DNA of 13,492 nt from Spirogloea muscicola (Eukaryota; Streptophyta; Zygnematophyceae; Spirogloeales; Spirogloeaceae): contig WELB01000133.1 in the NCBI GenBank assembly GCA_009602725.1, positions 2,847 to 16,338 of the forward strand. Reading direction: 5' to 3'. Position 1 is the first letter of the stretch. Every line of letters starts with the position of its first letter. The translations under genes and the position numbers were made by a program. Below the pieces are notes generated by a model that did not search any database, was not told the DNA's origin, and was given only the letters and a program-made list of their open reading frames with translations. Positions 1-9,865 of this stretch are shown here, in pieces.

Positions 1-289
1 CCCGGCGGCGCGGGGCGCGAGGGCATGCCCGGCGGCCGGCGGCGGGCCAGGCGGGGTGACGCGCAGGGGCCTCCGGTGGCCGGCGGCTGCGAGGGCTGTG
101 CTGCCGGAAGCTGGCACCCCGCGCCTCCTCTGGCTCTGGCCAGGGGACATACTTCCAGGAGCATAGCCACTCCGACCTGCGCCTGCTTAGCAGGGGTTAC
201 TGAGTGGTTAGTAGCTGCTTTGTTTTTTCTTGTGTGCTTGTCATTTCTGCTGCTTCGCCTTAGGGCTTCGCCTGGCTTCCCCCCCCCTC

Positions 290-366
290 TTCTTGTACTC
301 TGTTCATTCTTTTTTGGGCTGGCTGTTCCAGCCCATATTCTCAATGGGCGAGCCCTTCTTCTCTCG
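290..366 (-). repeat. Dispersed hairpin repeat, family A, copy 1
   Basis: It contains TTTTTTGGGCTGGCTGTTCC followed by AGCCCATATTCTCAATGGGC, then GAGC and a CTTCTTCT tail. The GGGCTGG/CCAGCCC arms can pair. It closely matches the copy at 5835-5913, including the preceding CTCTNCT.GTACT segment, and in reverse orientation the copies at 11849 and 12034. Confidence 0.75.
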
Positions 367-896
367 TCTGCACATGTACACCACCTGGCTTGCTGACCAC
401 GGGCCAGAAAGCAACCCGGACGGCAGAGCCCAAAACCATTCTCCGCCCGCAACCGAAGCTCGGCCAGCTTCCACGTGCACAGCATGAGCAAGAGCCTGAG
501 CTCACTTTGAAGAACTGCAAAGACAGAGAGGCTGATAGATACACGGCGGCGCAAGCACGACAAATGTGCTGCCGGCAAGCCCATCTCAGCCGGAAGCACA
601 TCCGGCGTCGTGCAATTCCCGGCGTGGCGAGCTTGTCGAGGAGCGCATCCGGAAGCCGTGGGGTTTTAGCTGCCGTGCGGCGGAGTCGGGATTGGCCGAG
701 GGAGCGGGCCCCCACCCCCCGCGGAGAATGGCGATCCCCCGTTGACCGGCCGCCCTCTCTGCTTCTGCTGGCCCGCCCTACTCGGCCGGCACCCCTCCCC
801 CGCCACTCCCTCCGCCATCGCGCCGCCGCACCATGCTCGACAGCCTTCCACTGCCCACATGCCGCAGCTTTGCGCCAGCGAGCCACGCACCTCTAG

Positions 897-1091
897 CGGA
901 GCTTGCGGCTGGCGAGTACTAGCCCCTCAACCCTCGCACTCATCACCGTTGACAGTACCACACCCACCAAAGGACTGCTGCAACGATTCCTCTTGCAAAC
1001 CAGGAGCCTCCCCACAGCGCCTTTGCTCGGCAAAAGAATGAAGGGCATCAATGGTCTCAAGAAGGACAACAGTCCCTCGGAGGGCTGCTGA
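897..1091 (+). other. Possible terminal exon of an unidentified plus-strand gene
   Basis: After a potential acceptor (CACCTCTAG at 896) a 64-codon open stretch includes TKGLLQRFLLQTRSLPTAPL and KRMKGINGLKKDNSPSEGC, then stops at 1091. The composition looks protein-like and it would converge on the NST1-like gene. No family is recognised and no upstream exon could be joined to it, so it may be chance. Confidence 0.15.
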
Positions 1092-1286
1092 CCTGCTGCT
1101 CACTCAGTACGCCCAGCGCCACGAGGTGCAATCGCCGCCTCCTCTCTGCGCTCCGCCCATGATGGTGGGCCCCGGCGATCGAGCACGCGCCGTGGACCGC
1201 TACCACCCGAAACGCCGGCGCCGCGGCCAACAGCCCAAGGCCGGTGCCCGAGTCGCGTAGCCACCGCTGTTGAGGGTGGCGGGGCC

Positions 1287-1291
1287 TTACA
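1287..1291 (-). promoter_or_regulatory. Candidate green-algal poly(A) signal TGTAA
   Basis: TGTAA, the usual polyadenylation signal of chlorophyte nuclear genes, lies on the minus strand about 160 nt after the stop codon of the NST1-like gene. The pentamer is short and could occur by chance, but position and orientation fit a 3' UTR end. Confidence 0.4.
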
Positions 1292-1452
1292 CTGACCCTG
1301 CTCTGCTGGCGCTGCCGCCACCACTGCCACAGTAGGCTTCCACGTCGGCTCACTGTTGGGCACCTGCTCCCGGCCACGCCTGCTGCTGCCACCACCACCA
1401 CCGCCGGCGCCGCCCATTTCGGCCACCCTGCCGACCGCTGAATCCGCAGCCA

Positions 1453-4400
1453 TCACCGCATCAGGGAGCGACCCAGCAGGAGCGCCAGCACCTGCTGTCG
1501 TCTGGGTGCGTGTGTCCCCCTCAACCCGCTGTGCAAGGGCGCCGTCCCTGTGCCCCTCGCCAGCAATATCGCCGCCCTCGCTTCCCTCAGCCTTTGCGCC
1601 ATCAGTTCCCGTGGGCATGTAATTGTATTGCACCGCCGCACTGTCGGCACATGCTCTCCGCCACCCTGCAATCAGGATGACTGATAAGTCCACGCATTGC
1701 TGGGCCAAGGACAAACAGCAGAATCCAATCACACCTGGGAGTTACGTAAGTCAGCTAGGGAAGCAGTAGGGGACCAGTGATGCGGCGGAGAACAGGAGTT
1801 TGAGCTTGCAAAAGGGTGGAAGTGGGTGGAGGAAGGTTGCACATGGCAGCTGGAGAGAGGCAGTGACAGCTCACGACTGACAAGGAGCGCCTCCAACGGG
1901 ACCCAAGCCGAGCTCGCCGATGGCGCTGCCAAGCCTGGCCAGGTCTGCTGATCACGCTGGGCGCTGACTGCTGGCACTTCCCCAATAGCCTCATGCGCAG
2001 CGAAGCCCTCTATTGGGCTGGCCCCAGTGGCAATAGCTGACAGGTTCTCAATATGCTCCCCAGCTAGCATCACAGGAGATATTGTTGGCAGCGAGCTCCA
2101 AGCCCTGCTGTCGCCACCAGCAGCAGCGGTGACCCCTGCCAAGAGGCCGCTGCCTGAACAGTAGGCCACCACGGCCGCATCCCCAAGCAGCGAGTGCTCA
2201 TCAGCAGCTGCTGGCGCAGCTACTGCTACGGCCACACCGCCATGGGCAAAAAAGTGGAGGGCATCTGCTGCAGGCATGGCCCTGCTGCCCGTCACGAGCT
2301 CTGGCACCGGCACCTCCAACGAGCCAACCATCATAATGGGCACTGATGCTGGTGGAGGGGGCAGCGGTGTGGCCGCGCAGGCTCCAAGTTCCGCAGTGCA
2401 CACCGGGCGCAAGAGCAGTGCACCCTCATCCCAAGTCCCAAATATGGGCAGCGGCGGAGAGCACATCATTGGTGGCGGAGACGACGGCCGTCGCGGTGAG
2501 GGCATGTCCTGCAGTGGCTCCACCGCTGTCGCAATCGGTTGTTGAGTCAGCAGGATGGTCATGAGAGGGCAGTGCTGACCCTCCTCCGCCCCCGCCACAC
2601 GCTCTAGTGCTGGCGGAGGTGGCGGCGGGAATGGGGGCGGCAGCGACGATGATGGCTGCAGCAAAGGTGGCGACGGTGGCGGCTGCGGTGGCGGCGGCGA
2701 CAGTGGCACCGAGGGCGGCGGCAACGGCAACGGCGGCGGCGGCGGCGGCGACGCCGGGGCTGACTGGCGCTGGTCAGGAGTGTCGCTCAGTTCTGCACGG
2801 ACGTGGGGGAGCCCAGAAGGGAGGTGGGATGCGAGCCTAGGACCCTGATCCTCGACGACCACAGCCTGCTTGGCACCAGTGCTGCCCATGCCACTGCCTC
2901 TGCCTCTGCCGCCACTGCTGCCGCCGCCGCTGCCGCCATCGCTGCCCTCGTCCGAGGAGGACCCTGCAAAAGATGACGATGCTGACGACACACAGGATCC
3001 CGAAGACGGCGACAAGCCGAGTTGAGTAGTTGCCACGCCACGCTCGCTGCCACGCTCCCGGCCTCGCTGCTCCTTGAGGCGCAGCCGCCGGCTGCGCTTT
3101 CGCTGCACCTGCTTTGATTGCCTGCAAAGCGTGCCGTGGCCGAAACCCACAGGGTTAGTATGACTAGAGGCGCGGGCACGGCTGCAGCACCTTGTCAGAC
3201 GATCGTGACCCGATAAAAGAGTCAACTAGTAGGCAAGGTGCAGAGAGCACACGGGAGGACAGCGGGGTAGCTGGGGATGGAGGAGGAAGGGAGGAGAGAG
3301 CCAGAGAGAGGGGAGCACTTTTTCTGCGCAGCTTCCTCCTCCTCCACGAGAGCCTCCTGGCGGCGCAGAGCCTCTGCCTCGCGCGCCCCCATCCACACTT
3401 GCACCTGCGGTCCGCGCCAACCAGAAGAGAAGCAGGTCAGGTGGAGCCTCGGAGCACGCCAGGCAGCGCTGGCGCAAGCGTATCACAAGCTGCCCGGTCC
3501 TGACCAGCTGACAGCTGGCGGGGCAGGTGGCATTGCAGCAACAGATGCAGCCTAACCAGGCGGTGCTCGAGGAAGAAGGCGAGCGTTGCGACGACATTGC
3601 GCTCATCCAGGCCAAACAGTGGCGCGCCTGGCGGCCCAGCGAAGATGCCGCGCTGCAGTGCCTGCGCCGCCGTGCCGCACTGCAGGAATGTGCCCTCGCT
3701 GGCGCAGTCGAGAGCCGCCAGAAGGCCACCAGCGTCCAGCATGCTACCACTGCGCCACTGCTGCCACCCCTTAGCAGCCCCCTTTATACCTCCCTCCTCC
3801 TGGATCGAAGCGGCCCCACTGCCAGCACCAGCCCAGCCAGCATCCACCACCTCCTGCAGCCCAACCTTTGGTTCTGTCAGCAGTCAGCTGCCGGCCATCG
3901 TCTGCTTGCAACGTGTGAGTGAGCACCGCTCCTGCGGCAGGGCAGAAGCGGCAGGAGCAGTCGCTATGAGCAGCTAACCATGAGGCAGCCACCATAAAGC
4001 TCACCACGAGCGCAGCACCGGCACGGAGGTGATCCGCAAGCGGACCCCTGGCTTCGCCAGTGCTGTGGCAGCTGTCGCGTACTTCCAGCAGGAGACGCAC
4101 CTGCGCCATAACGCGACCGCCCTTGATCCCCTGCGCGCAGATGTCATCAGCCAGCTGCCTTGTCAGATTGGGGAGCAAGGTGGCAAGGATCTGCACACCC
4201 CACAGGGGTGTCATCCAAAGGGGGCTGGACCTGAATGGACGTGTCTGCAAGGTGCAGCAGCTCGGCGGACTGCGCCGGTGTTGCGCGGCACAGAAAGGCT
4301 GCAATCTCTGGCCGATCTTTTCGGAAGTCCTCCTGAGCATGCGACAGCGCCACAGAAAGCAATGGCACAAGGATCAGTCCTGCTGGCAGGCCTCCCGTCT

Positions 4401-5690
4401 GTCTGATGGCAGCTTCATGTGCGATCTTGCTGCACCCCCAGGCGCCCTGTGGTTGTGACGCCCTGCTGCTGTTGCCATCCTCGCTTCAAGAGTCAGCTGG
4501 TCAGAGCAGCGCGAGGCCCAAGCCACGCGTGATGAAAGGGTGAGCATGATGGGAGGAGCAAGGAGGAGGGAGGGGGTGAGGGGTTGGTGTTTGTGGGGCG
4601 CTGCAGGGGGCACCCTGTCGCCGTGCGACTTGAGGTGGAGGCGGCCATGGCGGCGCCAGTTGAGCGGCGCACAGAAGCGGCGCCGCCCGGCAGCACGGCA
4701 GCGAGGGTCCTTGCACTCCTCCAGCTGCACGCTGGCTGACGTAGCAGGTGCAGCCACCGCCGCCGCCGACAGGGTCGCCAGAGCGCGCGAGAGTGGCCAC
4801 CCGAGTGGGTCTGCAATAACAAGCGGAGCGTGGCTTAAGCATGCTGCTGTACGATGTAGTACATCTTGCCCTCATGGCGTCTTCTCTGGGGCGAGGTTGG
4901 AGGGGCTTGGGAGGGAGGGACCAGGGTGCTCACCGGTAGAGGCCTTGGCGGACACCTGCGCAAGTGCGACGACCGACGCCGCCGTGGGGCAACGGCCTGC
5001 TCCAGGCTTGACGGCCGGGGCGCGCAGCATGCCGCCGGAGGCTGGCTTCGAGGGTGCCGCCGCTGACGACACAGCAGGCTGCCGAGGTGCGCGAGGCCCC
5101 GCCGCAGTGCCATCTGGGTGGTTGCTGCCGCTGCGGCCGCTGCTTCGTCGGATGAGCGCAAGGAAGTCGGCGTCGGTGAGCTGGCGCCCCCCGTGGAGCT
5201 GCCGCAGAAAGCCGTCCAGGGCCACGCCGACAGAGGCTGCGGGCGGCACCGCCTCTTCAGCCGGGGGGCCCGCATCCTGCTCATCTCCATGGCGAGCACC
5301 AGCCCTGGCCCCGCCACCGCCACCGCCGCCGCCGGTCACGGTGTCGCCGGCGCCGGCGCCGGCAGGCCGCTCTTTGTGCTTCCAGGGCTGCCGCCGCCTG
5401 AGCACGTCGGCGCCGCCGCGGCCATCCTCGTCGCACCTGGCCGGGCGTGCCGCGGGCTGGCCGGGGCTGTCGCCCGGCATCGATGGCCGCAGCTCGCCAC
5501 CGGCGGCGGCGCCAGGCTCCGCCTTGCCATCCGTCCAAGGCTCATCGTGGAGCCAGCCGGCGAGCGAGGGCGATGGAGGGCCTTGGCCGCCGCGCGGCCG
5601 GGCTTCCTCGCGGGCGGGCAGCGCAGAGAGCCCCGACGCCGGGCCGGTGCTGCGCCAGGCGGCAGCTTGCGCCGGCACGGCGGGCGACAT
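1453..5690 (-). CDS. Eight-exon gene, plant 'stress response NST1-like' family protein (zinc finger plus acidic/basic coil), 1074 aa
   Basis: Exons on the minus strand: 5690-4934, 4810-4614, 4332-4231, 4190-4005, 3853-3557, 3404-3319, 3121-1735, 1665-1453. The total is 3225 nt and every junction keeps frame with GT/AG ends. From memory, the product resembles uncharacterised plant proteins labelled 'stress response NST1-like'. Matching parts are a Cys/His finger at 285-315 (C285, C290, C299, H307, H311, H315, with PLNWRRH), the block LLAALDCASEGTFL...GTAAQALQRGIF...N-VVA...FFLEHRL (458-513), a helix EAEALRRQEALVEEEEAAQ (522-540) running straight into a basic RKR..RLRLKEQ coil (549-560), and a C-terminal ELMAQRLREA (1023-1032). 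Residues 583-620 are Gly/Ser-rich and 664-713 nearly all Pro. The start ATG at 5690 is the first plausible one downstream of a poly-C/N tract. Biochemical function is unknown. One junction (4230-4191) is odd and reported separately. The family call is good; exon 1 and the low-complexity exon 7 are less certain. Confidence 0.8.
4614..4810 (-). other. Exon 2 with Cys/His (zinc-finger-like) motif
   Basis: This exon of the NST1-like gene encodes residues 253-318. It carries C-x4-C-x8-C-x7-H-x3-H-x3-H, including the stretch FCAPLNWRRHGRLHLKSH. Plant relatives have a comparable finger with a (V/L)NWRRH core near their N-terminus. The exon is entered after GTTATTGCAG and left at GACAGG|GTGCCC. Zinc binding, and contact with RNA, DNA or protein, is inferred only from the spacing. 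Confidence 0.65.
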
Positions 5691-5834
5691 GGCGCCGCGG
5701 CNCCCCCCCCCCCACCGTGGACCCCCGTGCCCAGGCGACAATCGGGCCCCTCCCTCCCCCCGGCGATCTGGGCGCGAAACCCCCCGCCTTGATGGCCGCC
5801 CCCACGTCATCGGCCTGGCACGCGCTCCTGCTCC

Positions 5835-5913
5835 CTCTACTCGTACTTTGCTCGTTCTTTTTTGGGCTGGCTTTCCAGCCCCTATCCTCAATGGGCGAGC
5901 AATTCCTTCTTCT
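5835..5913 (-). repeat. Dispersed hairpin repeat, family A, copy 2
   Basis: It contains TTTTTTGGGCTGGCTTTCCA, then GCCCCTATCCTCAATGGGCG, AGC and a TTCCTTCTTCT tail, the same order as copy 1. It lies upstream of the NST1-like gene start, between that gene and the BASS 3' end. Confidence 0.75.
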
Positions 5914-6047
5914 ACTTGGCGCCTTTTCGGCCCTCTGGACCCTGTCAACTCTCTGCGCGCTGGCCTTTCACAGCCTATTAGAAAGAAAGTGGGCTCACAG
6001 CCTATTGAGTGATTCATCCCACACCGGTTCTGAGATAGCGCTTCTGG

Positions 6048-6134
6048 TCCCTTCGTACTTTGGCCCCTTCGACCCTTGTCCATTCCTTTCGGGCTGGCTT
6101 CTCACAGCCCTTGCCCCCACTGGGAGAGCCACTT
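6048..6134 (-). repeat. Degraded family A repeat, copy 3
   Basis: It has CCTTCGTACTTTGGCCCCTT, then CATTCCTTTCGGGCTGGCTT, CTCACAGCCC and CACTGGGAGAGCC. This is the order of copies 1 and 2 but with many substitutions. A further partial trace (GTGGGCTCACAGCCTATTGA) lies at 5990-6009. Confidence 0.5.
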
Positions 6135-6712
6135 ACCCTTCACAGCCACTGCCTATCATTGGTATAGCTGTTTCTCTTGTTCCTTCCTCCCGACGTTTTT
6201 CGCCCTCTAGTTTACTTTCATCTGCCCTTGCTTACTAAGGTCACTGAGCGCCCACTCGCAGAAGTCATCAAACGTAGTTTCGTGCTTTTTGTGCCTCTCG
6301 GCCACCCTTCGCAAGCCCACCTCTTCCTAGGTCATGTGAGTGGGTCATGGCCATCTCCGTCGGTGGCTCCAGGCCTTTGGCACGTGCACCCTTGCATCGA
6401 GTAACCATAACCCACAATGACATTCCGCACAATTGGACTCCAGGGTGTCCACCCATTGCCAACCTTTGACTTCTGATTGGATGTCCACAAAGCTTCTGCT
6501 TCAAGCACGTCCGTCAGTTGTATTAGCTCCTGCTATGTTTTGGCTCTCAGTTCACACTCAATGGTGTTCGACCGCATGAATGTGATTGAGGAAGCTCACT
6601 TGAGGTGCTAGGACCCAGCTGGACATACACAAACTGGAGCCTGGAAACGTGTTACTAGGACTGGAGCAGCCCAGGTCCGGATTTTCTCACCATTGTTGGG
6701 CTGCAGACAAGC

Positions 6713-9649
6713 TCACGCACGCACATCGCTATCCATGCTTGTCGGCTTGGACCAAAGTAGCACCAGTGCGAAGCCCATTATGGACATGAGAACGGTCTGC
6801 CCCAGGGACACATCAAGCACAAGGCAGTCAGCACTCGACTGAGCACAGGTATCAACGGCAAGTGCGTGTATCCAGCACGCAGCATATGGAAGTGCGGCAA
6901 CTTGGGCGGTAGGGGGATTGACTTTATTGCAGGCACCTCTTACCGAGATAGCTGGACAAAGACTAACAAGGGGGTCGCTGAAGAAGCGGTTGGCCAAGGC
7001 CAAGGCAAGCAGGCTGCTCTGCATGCCTGTCCACGCTGCCGGAGTAGCTGAGCAGCAACTCTGACTTCTCAATGAGCAGCTTACTGTCCTGCCATGATCA
7101 GCTTGATGTATTTTCACGTAGGCAAGTCAAGAGAGCAATGAAGAGCTTGCTGCCACAGAGCCTCACCTGTCTCGAGGGAGATGGTTCTGGCAAGCGCAAC
7201 CTGTTCTGTATTCTTTCTGAAGAAGGCGACCGCCATCCAATATCCAACAACAAAGGCGGCTGTGTGGAATGCTATGACCGGCACCACAAGTAGCAGACCT
7301 GTTGCCGAGCGCAATGAACTGATGTTTGTGGCCAGGGGGGAGCCAACACAGAGAGCCGTGGTCAACACCGAGACAACCGGGAGGAACGGCTTGACAGCTG
7401 ATGCTACTCTGCCGCCATACCTGCAGCAGCAGGCAGTCGGGAGCTCAGCAGGCAGGCGGGAGCTCAGGTATAGAAGTCTTGCTGAAAAGCTCACAGGGGC
7501 TCATCTGCGGGGTATCGTGACCATGCAATGGCTCGATTCATACAGGACCATGCTTCCGGCAGGCAGCAGGGTTGCATAGAAGTGAAGCACAGTCCGCTTT
7601 CTTCAGCTAGTTAGCTCTTGCTGGGGTGCAAGTTCCACTTGGCAAGGTGGTCAAAGGTGAGTTAGTCAAAAGTCGTCACCGGTTGAGCAGGAGACCAGCA
7701 GCTATAGGGACCACAACAATCTGGAGGATGTTAAGCATCATGCCCTTGAAGTCCACAGGTAGTCGCTTGCCAAGGAGGGCGAGAGTGAGCGCTGGCGTGA
7801 CAAGCACGGCGCTGAGCGTCGACAGTGCTGTCATCACAATGCTTAGGGGCGCCATGGAGCGCTCAACAAGAAATGTCGCATAATTAGATAGCTGGGCGCC
7901 GCTCACACAAGCTGTCAGGACAAGCCCTGAACCTGCGCACGAGGTTGATCAGGCAGCTCTAGTAAATACAGTTCACAAACAGGCAAAGTTGCCTGGTTGT
8001 GAAGGGGCCACACTTTCATGCAGGACGCCCTAGAATTGAGTGAGCATATGAAAAGTACAAGGTTGCAGAGGCTTTCATCTTATCTTGACAACAAAGACAA
8101 CAGCCTGCAGTCGTTACGATCTGGGCACGCCAGTTCACCTATGGCTTCTGGGAGGTGCAGGAGGGGGATAAGGGTTGAGGAAGCAAGCACCCCGAGCACA
8201 GGCTTCACCACAAACTGGCCGAAATAGCCAAGCGCGATTGCAGCTGGTCTGTGAAGCACAAGCTCAAAGTCGTGCACGCTGAGGTTGACCCCGACCGCAA
8301 ACATGAGGATGCCCAAAGCTGGGGCATAGTACCTGGAGCCGTTCCGCACAAGCAACAGCACAATCACACAATAATAGATTATCAAGGAAAGCAAGTGATC
8401 ACCCATTAGCTGGGAGATTGATTGTGGTTGTGAATAGCTCCAATGTAGCGAGACCATCTGGCAGGATCCTGGCACAGCATTGTGACTGAGACATGCATCT
8501 TGACAATATGCAGTCTATGTCTTGGAGACCGACAATTTCGAATTGAGGATCTCATTGGGCTTGCATGAGATTAACGTGAAAAGGCAAGAGCACTGTGTGG
8601 CGTTTCCGGTGAGAGCACAGTCAGAGTGTCGTTGACGGACTTGGTTGTGAACCAAGTGAAGGCTGGTGGGTGTGCAAGCGCTAAGATTGTGCTCCCTAGC
8701 ACTGCCTGCGGCAAGTAGGCATTGGCTCCCTGCAAAGTCGATACCAACGACGCCCACTGCCAGAAGAGGGGAAGTCAGTCAACACACGTACAATGAAGAC
8801 TCAGCGAGACATGACCAGGCTGCGATCACCAATGACCACAGACGAACGAGCTTGCTAGCCATGGCAGCTGGTCTTGGCCAGGAGGTGACCTTACACGAGG
8901 CGTGGCATCCGGTTCATGCGTCCCTGACGAGCCGCGACTGGCGGGGCTCGCTTGGCAGGTGTTGCGATTTGAAAATGCCCGTATTGGCCTCCACCAACGC
9001 TTCTGCCTAGCTGCAAGGGGGTGTGACGTGGCGATAAGAAGTATAGGCAAGTCAAGTACGTGATGGTCTCTCTGCCAGCGAGGCACAGTTGCTGCAATTC
9101 AAGCTCTTGCCGATGTCGCACACCGCCGACGGGTGGTGAGCAGCAGCTAGTAGCAAAGCCGCGACGCCGTTTGTGTGTGCTAAGCCCACTGTGCAAGCGA
9201 GCAGAGTCTGCCTGCGCTTATGAGAGCACTTGCCGGCGGCTGCGAGCTGCCAATTGGTGGCAAGCGGCAGCTCCTACTGGCGCCTGCGAGGCACGGCAGC
9301 GCAGCACGTCCCCAGGCAGGCCTGCATACCCAGGTGGTGCCAGCTTGCAGGCCTGGGCTGAGGCGCTGAGGGAGCGGAGACCTGCCGGCAGCCTTGTTGC
9401 GAGCGGCAGCTGCTCCCAGCCGCGGCCTCGGCGCGCCCTGGGGCCCCTCGCGCCGCCGACGGCGACCGCGACGGCGCCCTTCGCGCGTCTCGGGCCGCAT
9501 ACGGCGGCCCGGGCCGCAGGTGTGGCGCAGCACAGGCAGCAGTGCAGGCCAGGTGGCCTCCCGGGGAGCGCAGCGGCGCTTGTCAGCTGCTCGCGCTGCC
9601 GGCGGCTTGTGGCGGCCGCGGGTGGCGCCCATGCTCTTGCTGCGGACAT
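6713..9649 (-). CDS. BASS-family (bile acid:sodium symporter-like) metabolite transporter, probably plastid-targeted
   Basis: Exons: 9649-9230 and 9010-8897 (both tentative), 8756-8641, 8332-8139, 7932-7680, 7420-7167, 7026-6944, 6796-6713; 1518 nt, 505 aa. The last six give a continuous 327-residue core that aligns along its length with plant plastid BASS carriers, closest by eye to the BASS3/5/6 branch. Landmarks in order: GANAYLPQAVLGSTILAL (first membrane helix), YYAPALGILMFAVGVNLSV, GQFVVKPVLGVL, SGAQLSNYATFL (first crossover helix), PFLPVVSVLTTALCVGSPLA, RTISLETGMQSSLLALALA (second crossover), TVLMSIMGFALVLLW. In structurally known relatives the Glu and Gln of an E-x-G-M-Q motif and an Asn of the first crossover bind sodium; all are present here. 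The N-terminal 140 residues are rich in Ala, Arg, Ser and Pro, like a chloroplast transit peptide. The likely role is Na+-coupled organic-acid import across the plastid envelope; the substrate cannot be told. Transcription would start near 9650-9860, beside a plastid rRNA insertion. Confidence 0.88.
8897..9010 (-). other. Tentative second exon of the BASS gene (linker before the membrane core)
   Basis: A good acceptor, a pyrimidine run ending CCCCTTGCAG, precedes 9010. With acceptor and donor both phase 0 (CTC|GTGTAA) the exon encodes 38 residues starting LGRSVGGGQYGHF and joins exon 3 in frame. A stronger-looking donor two bases further on (GTAAGG at 8894) would require another reading frame and a different exon 1 donor. 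No family motif distinguishes these, since this linker is variable in BASS proteins. Confidence 0.4.
9230..9649 (-). other. Tentative first exon of the BASS gene (transit-peptide-like)
   Basis: It encodes 140 residues from MSAARAWAPPAAATSRRQ, rich in Ala, Arg, Pro and Ser and poor in acidic residues, as in green-algal chloroplast transit peptides. The proposed donor CAA|GTGCTC is phase 0. The same GTGCTC donor is used by the well-supported exon 6 of the neighbouring gene at 3318. Other donors (GTATGC near 9330, GTAGGA near 9270) cannot be excluded. Confidence 0.5.
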
Positions 9650-9865
9650 TGTGGGCCGGCGACGGCGGTGGCGGTGGCCACTAGTCGGCTCGTCGGCTTG
9701 TCAATGTGCTTGCCTTCGTACTTGGCCACACATGCCCTCCCCATCTCTATTACACACGTTTTTGCTTGGCACTGGGGACAAGAAGATGAAGGAAGCGCGG
9801 CCAGATTGACTGGTGGCTGGGAAAGGCCAGAAGAGAACCGCTGCCAGTACAGGACGAGCAGGCTT
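9650..9865 (-). promoter_or_regulatory. Presumed promoter/5' UTR region of the BASS gene
   Basis: These 216 bp separate the proposed BASS start codon (9649) from the plastid 23S fragment. No TATA box or other defined element is evident. The block TGTGCTTGCCTTCGTACTTG at 9705-9724 recurs at 10511-10530, on the other side of the rRNA fragment. Confidence 0.3.

Larger units (their letters stand above)
1..1286. other. Mostly unassigned GC-rich region
   Basis: Apart from the family A repeat at 290-366 and the weak exon candidate at 897-1091, no supported feature is visible. Several overlapping open frames on both strands exist, but they are compositional, rich in Ala, Arg and Pro and without motifs. 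The first 120 bases are about 80% G+C and could be the edge of another gene cut by the window. Confidence 0.4.
5691..6712. other. Intergenic region between the two minus-strand genes
   Basis: It must hold the promoter of the NST1-like gene (next to 5690) and the 3' end of the BASS gene (below 6713). It contains an ambiguous base at 5702 next to a run of C, repeat copies at 5835-5913 and 6048-6134, and about 570 bp (6140-6712) in which no feature is seen. No TGTAA signal was found downstream of the BASS stop codon. Confidence 0.5.

Noticed and set aside
3437-3556. Continuation of exon 5 past the CTG|GTTAGG donor, with a later 53-nt intron
   Set aside because: Splicing at 3556/3405 gives EHRL|VQVWMGAREAEALRRQ, which aligns without a gap to the family. 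The read-through adds about 32 residues with no counterpart.
3527-3922. Plus-strand open frame of 131 codons with Gln/Glu-rich start
   Set aside because: It is the antisense of exon 5 and introns of the NST1-like gene. The minus strand shows conserved family residues and matching splice sites.
4333-4446. Exon 3 starting earlier, after ACCACAG at 4447
   Set aside because: It is in frame, but it would insert a hydrophobic stretch between finger and conserved block that relatives lack. The acceptor ATGCTCAG at 4333 fits the family length better.
4540-6012. Plus-strand open frame of 490 codons, the second longest in the window
   Set aside because: It is antisense to exons 1 and 2 of the NST1-like gene, crosses the ambiguous base and repeat copy 2, and is Ala/Arg/Pro/Ser-rich without motifs. 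High GC removes stop codons.
9060-9809. Plus-strand open frame of 249 codons
   Set aside because: It overlaps the BASS first exon in antisense and has no motif.
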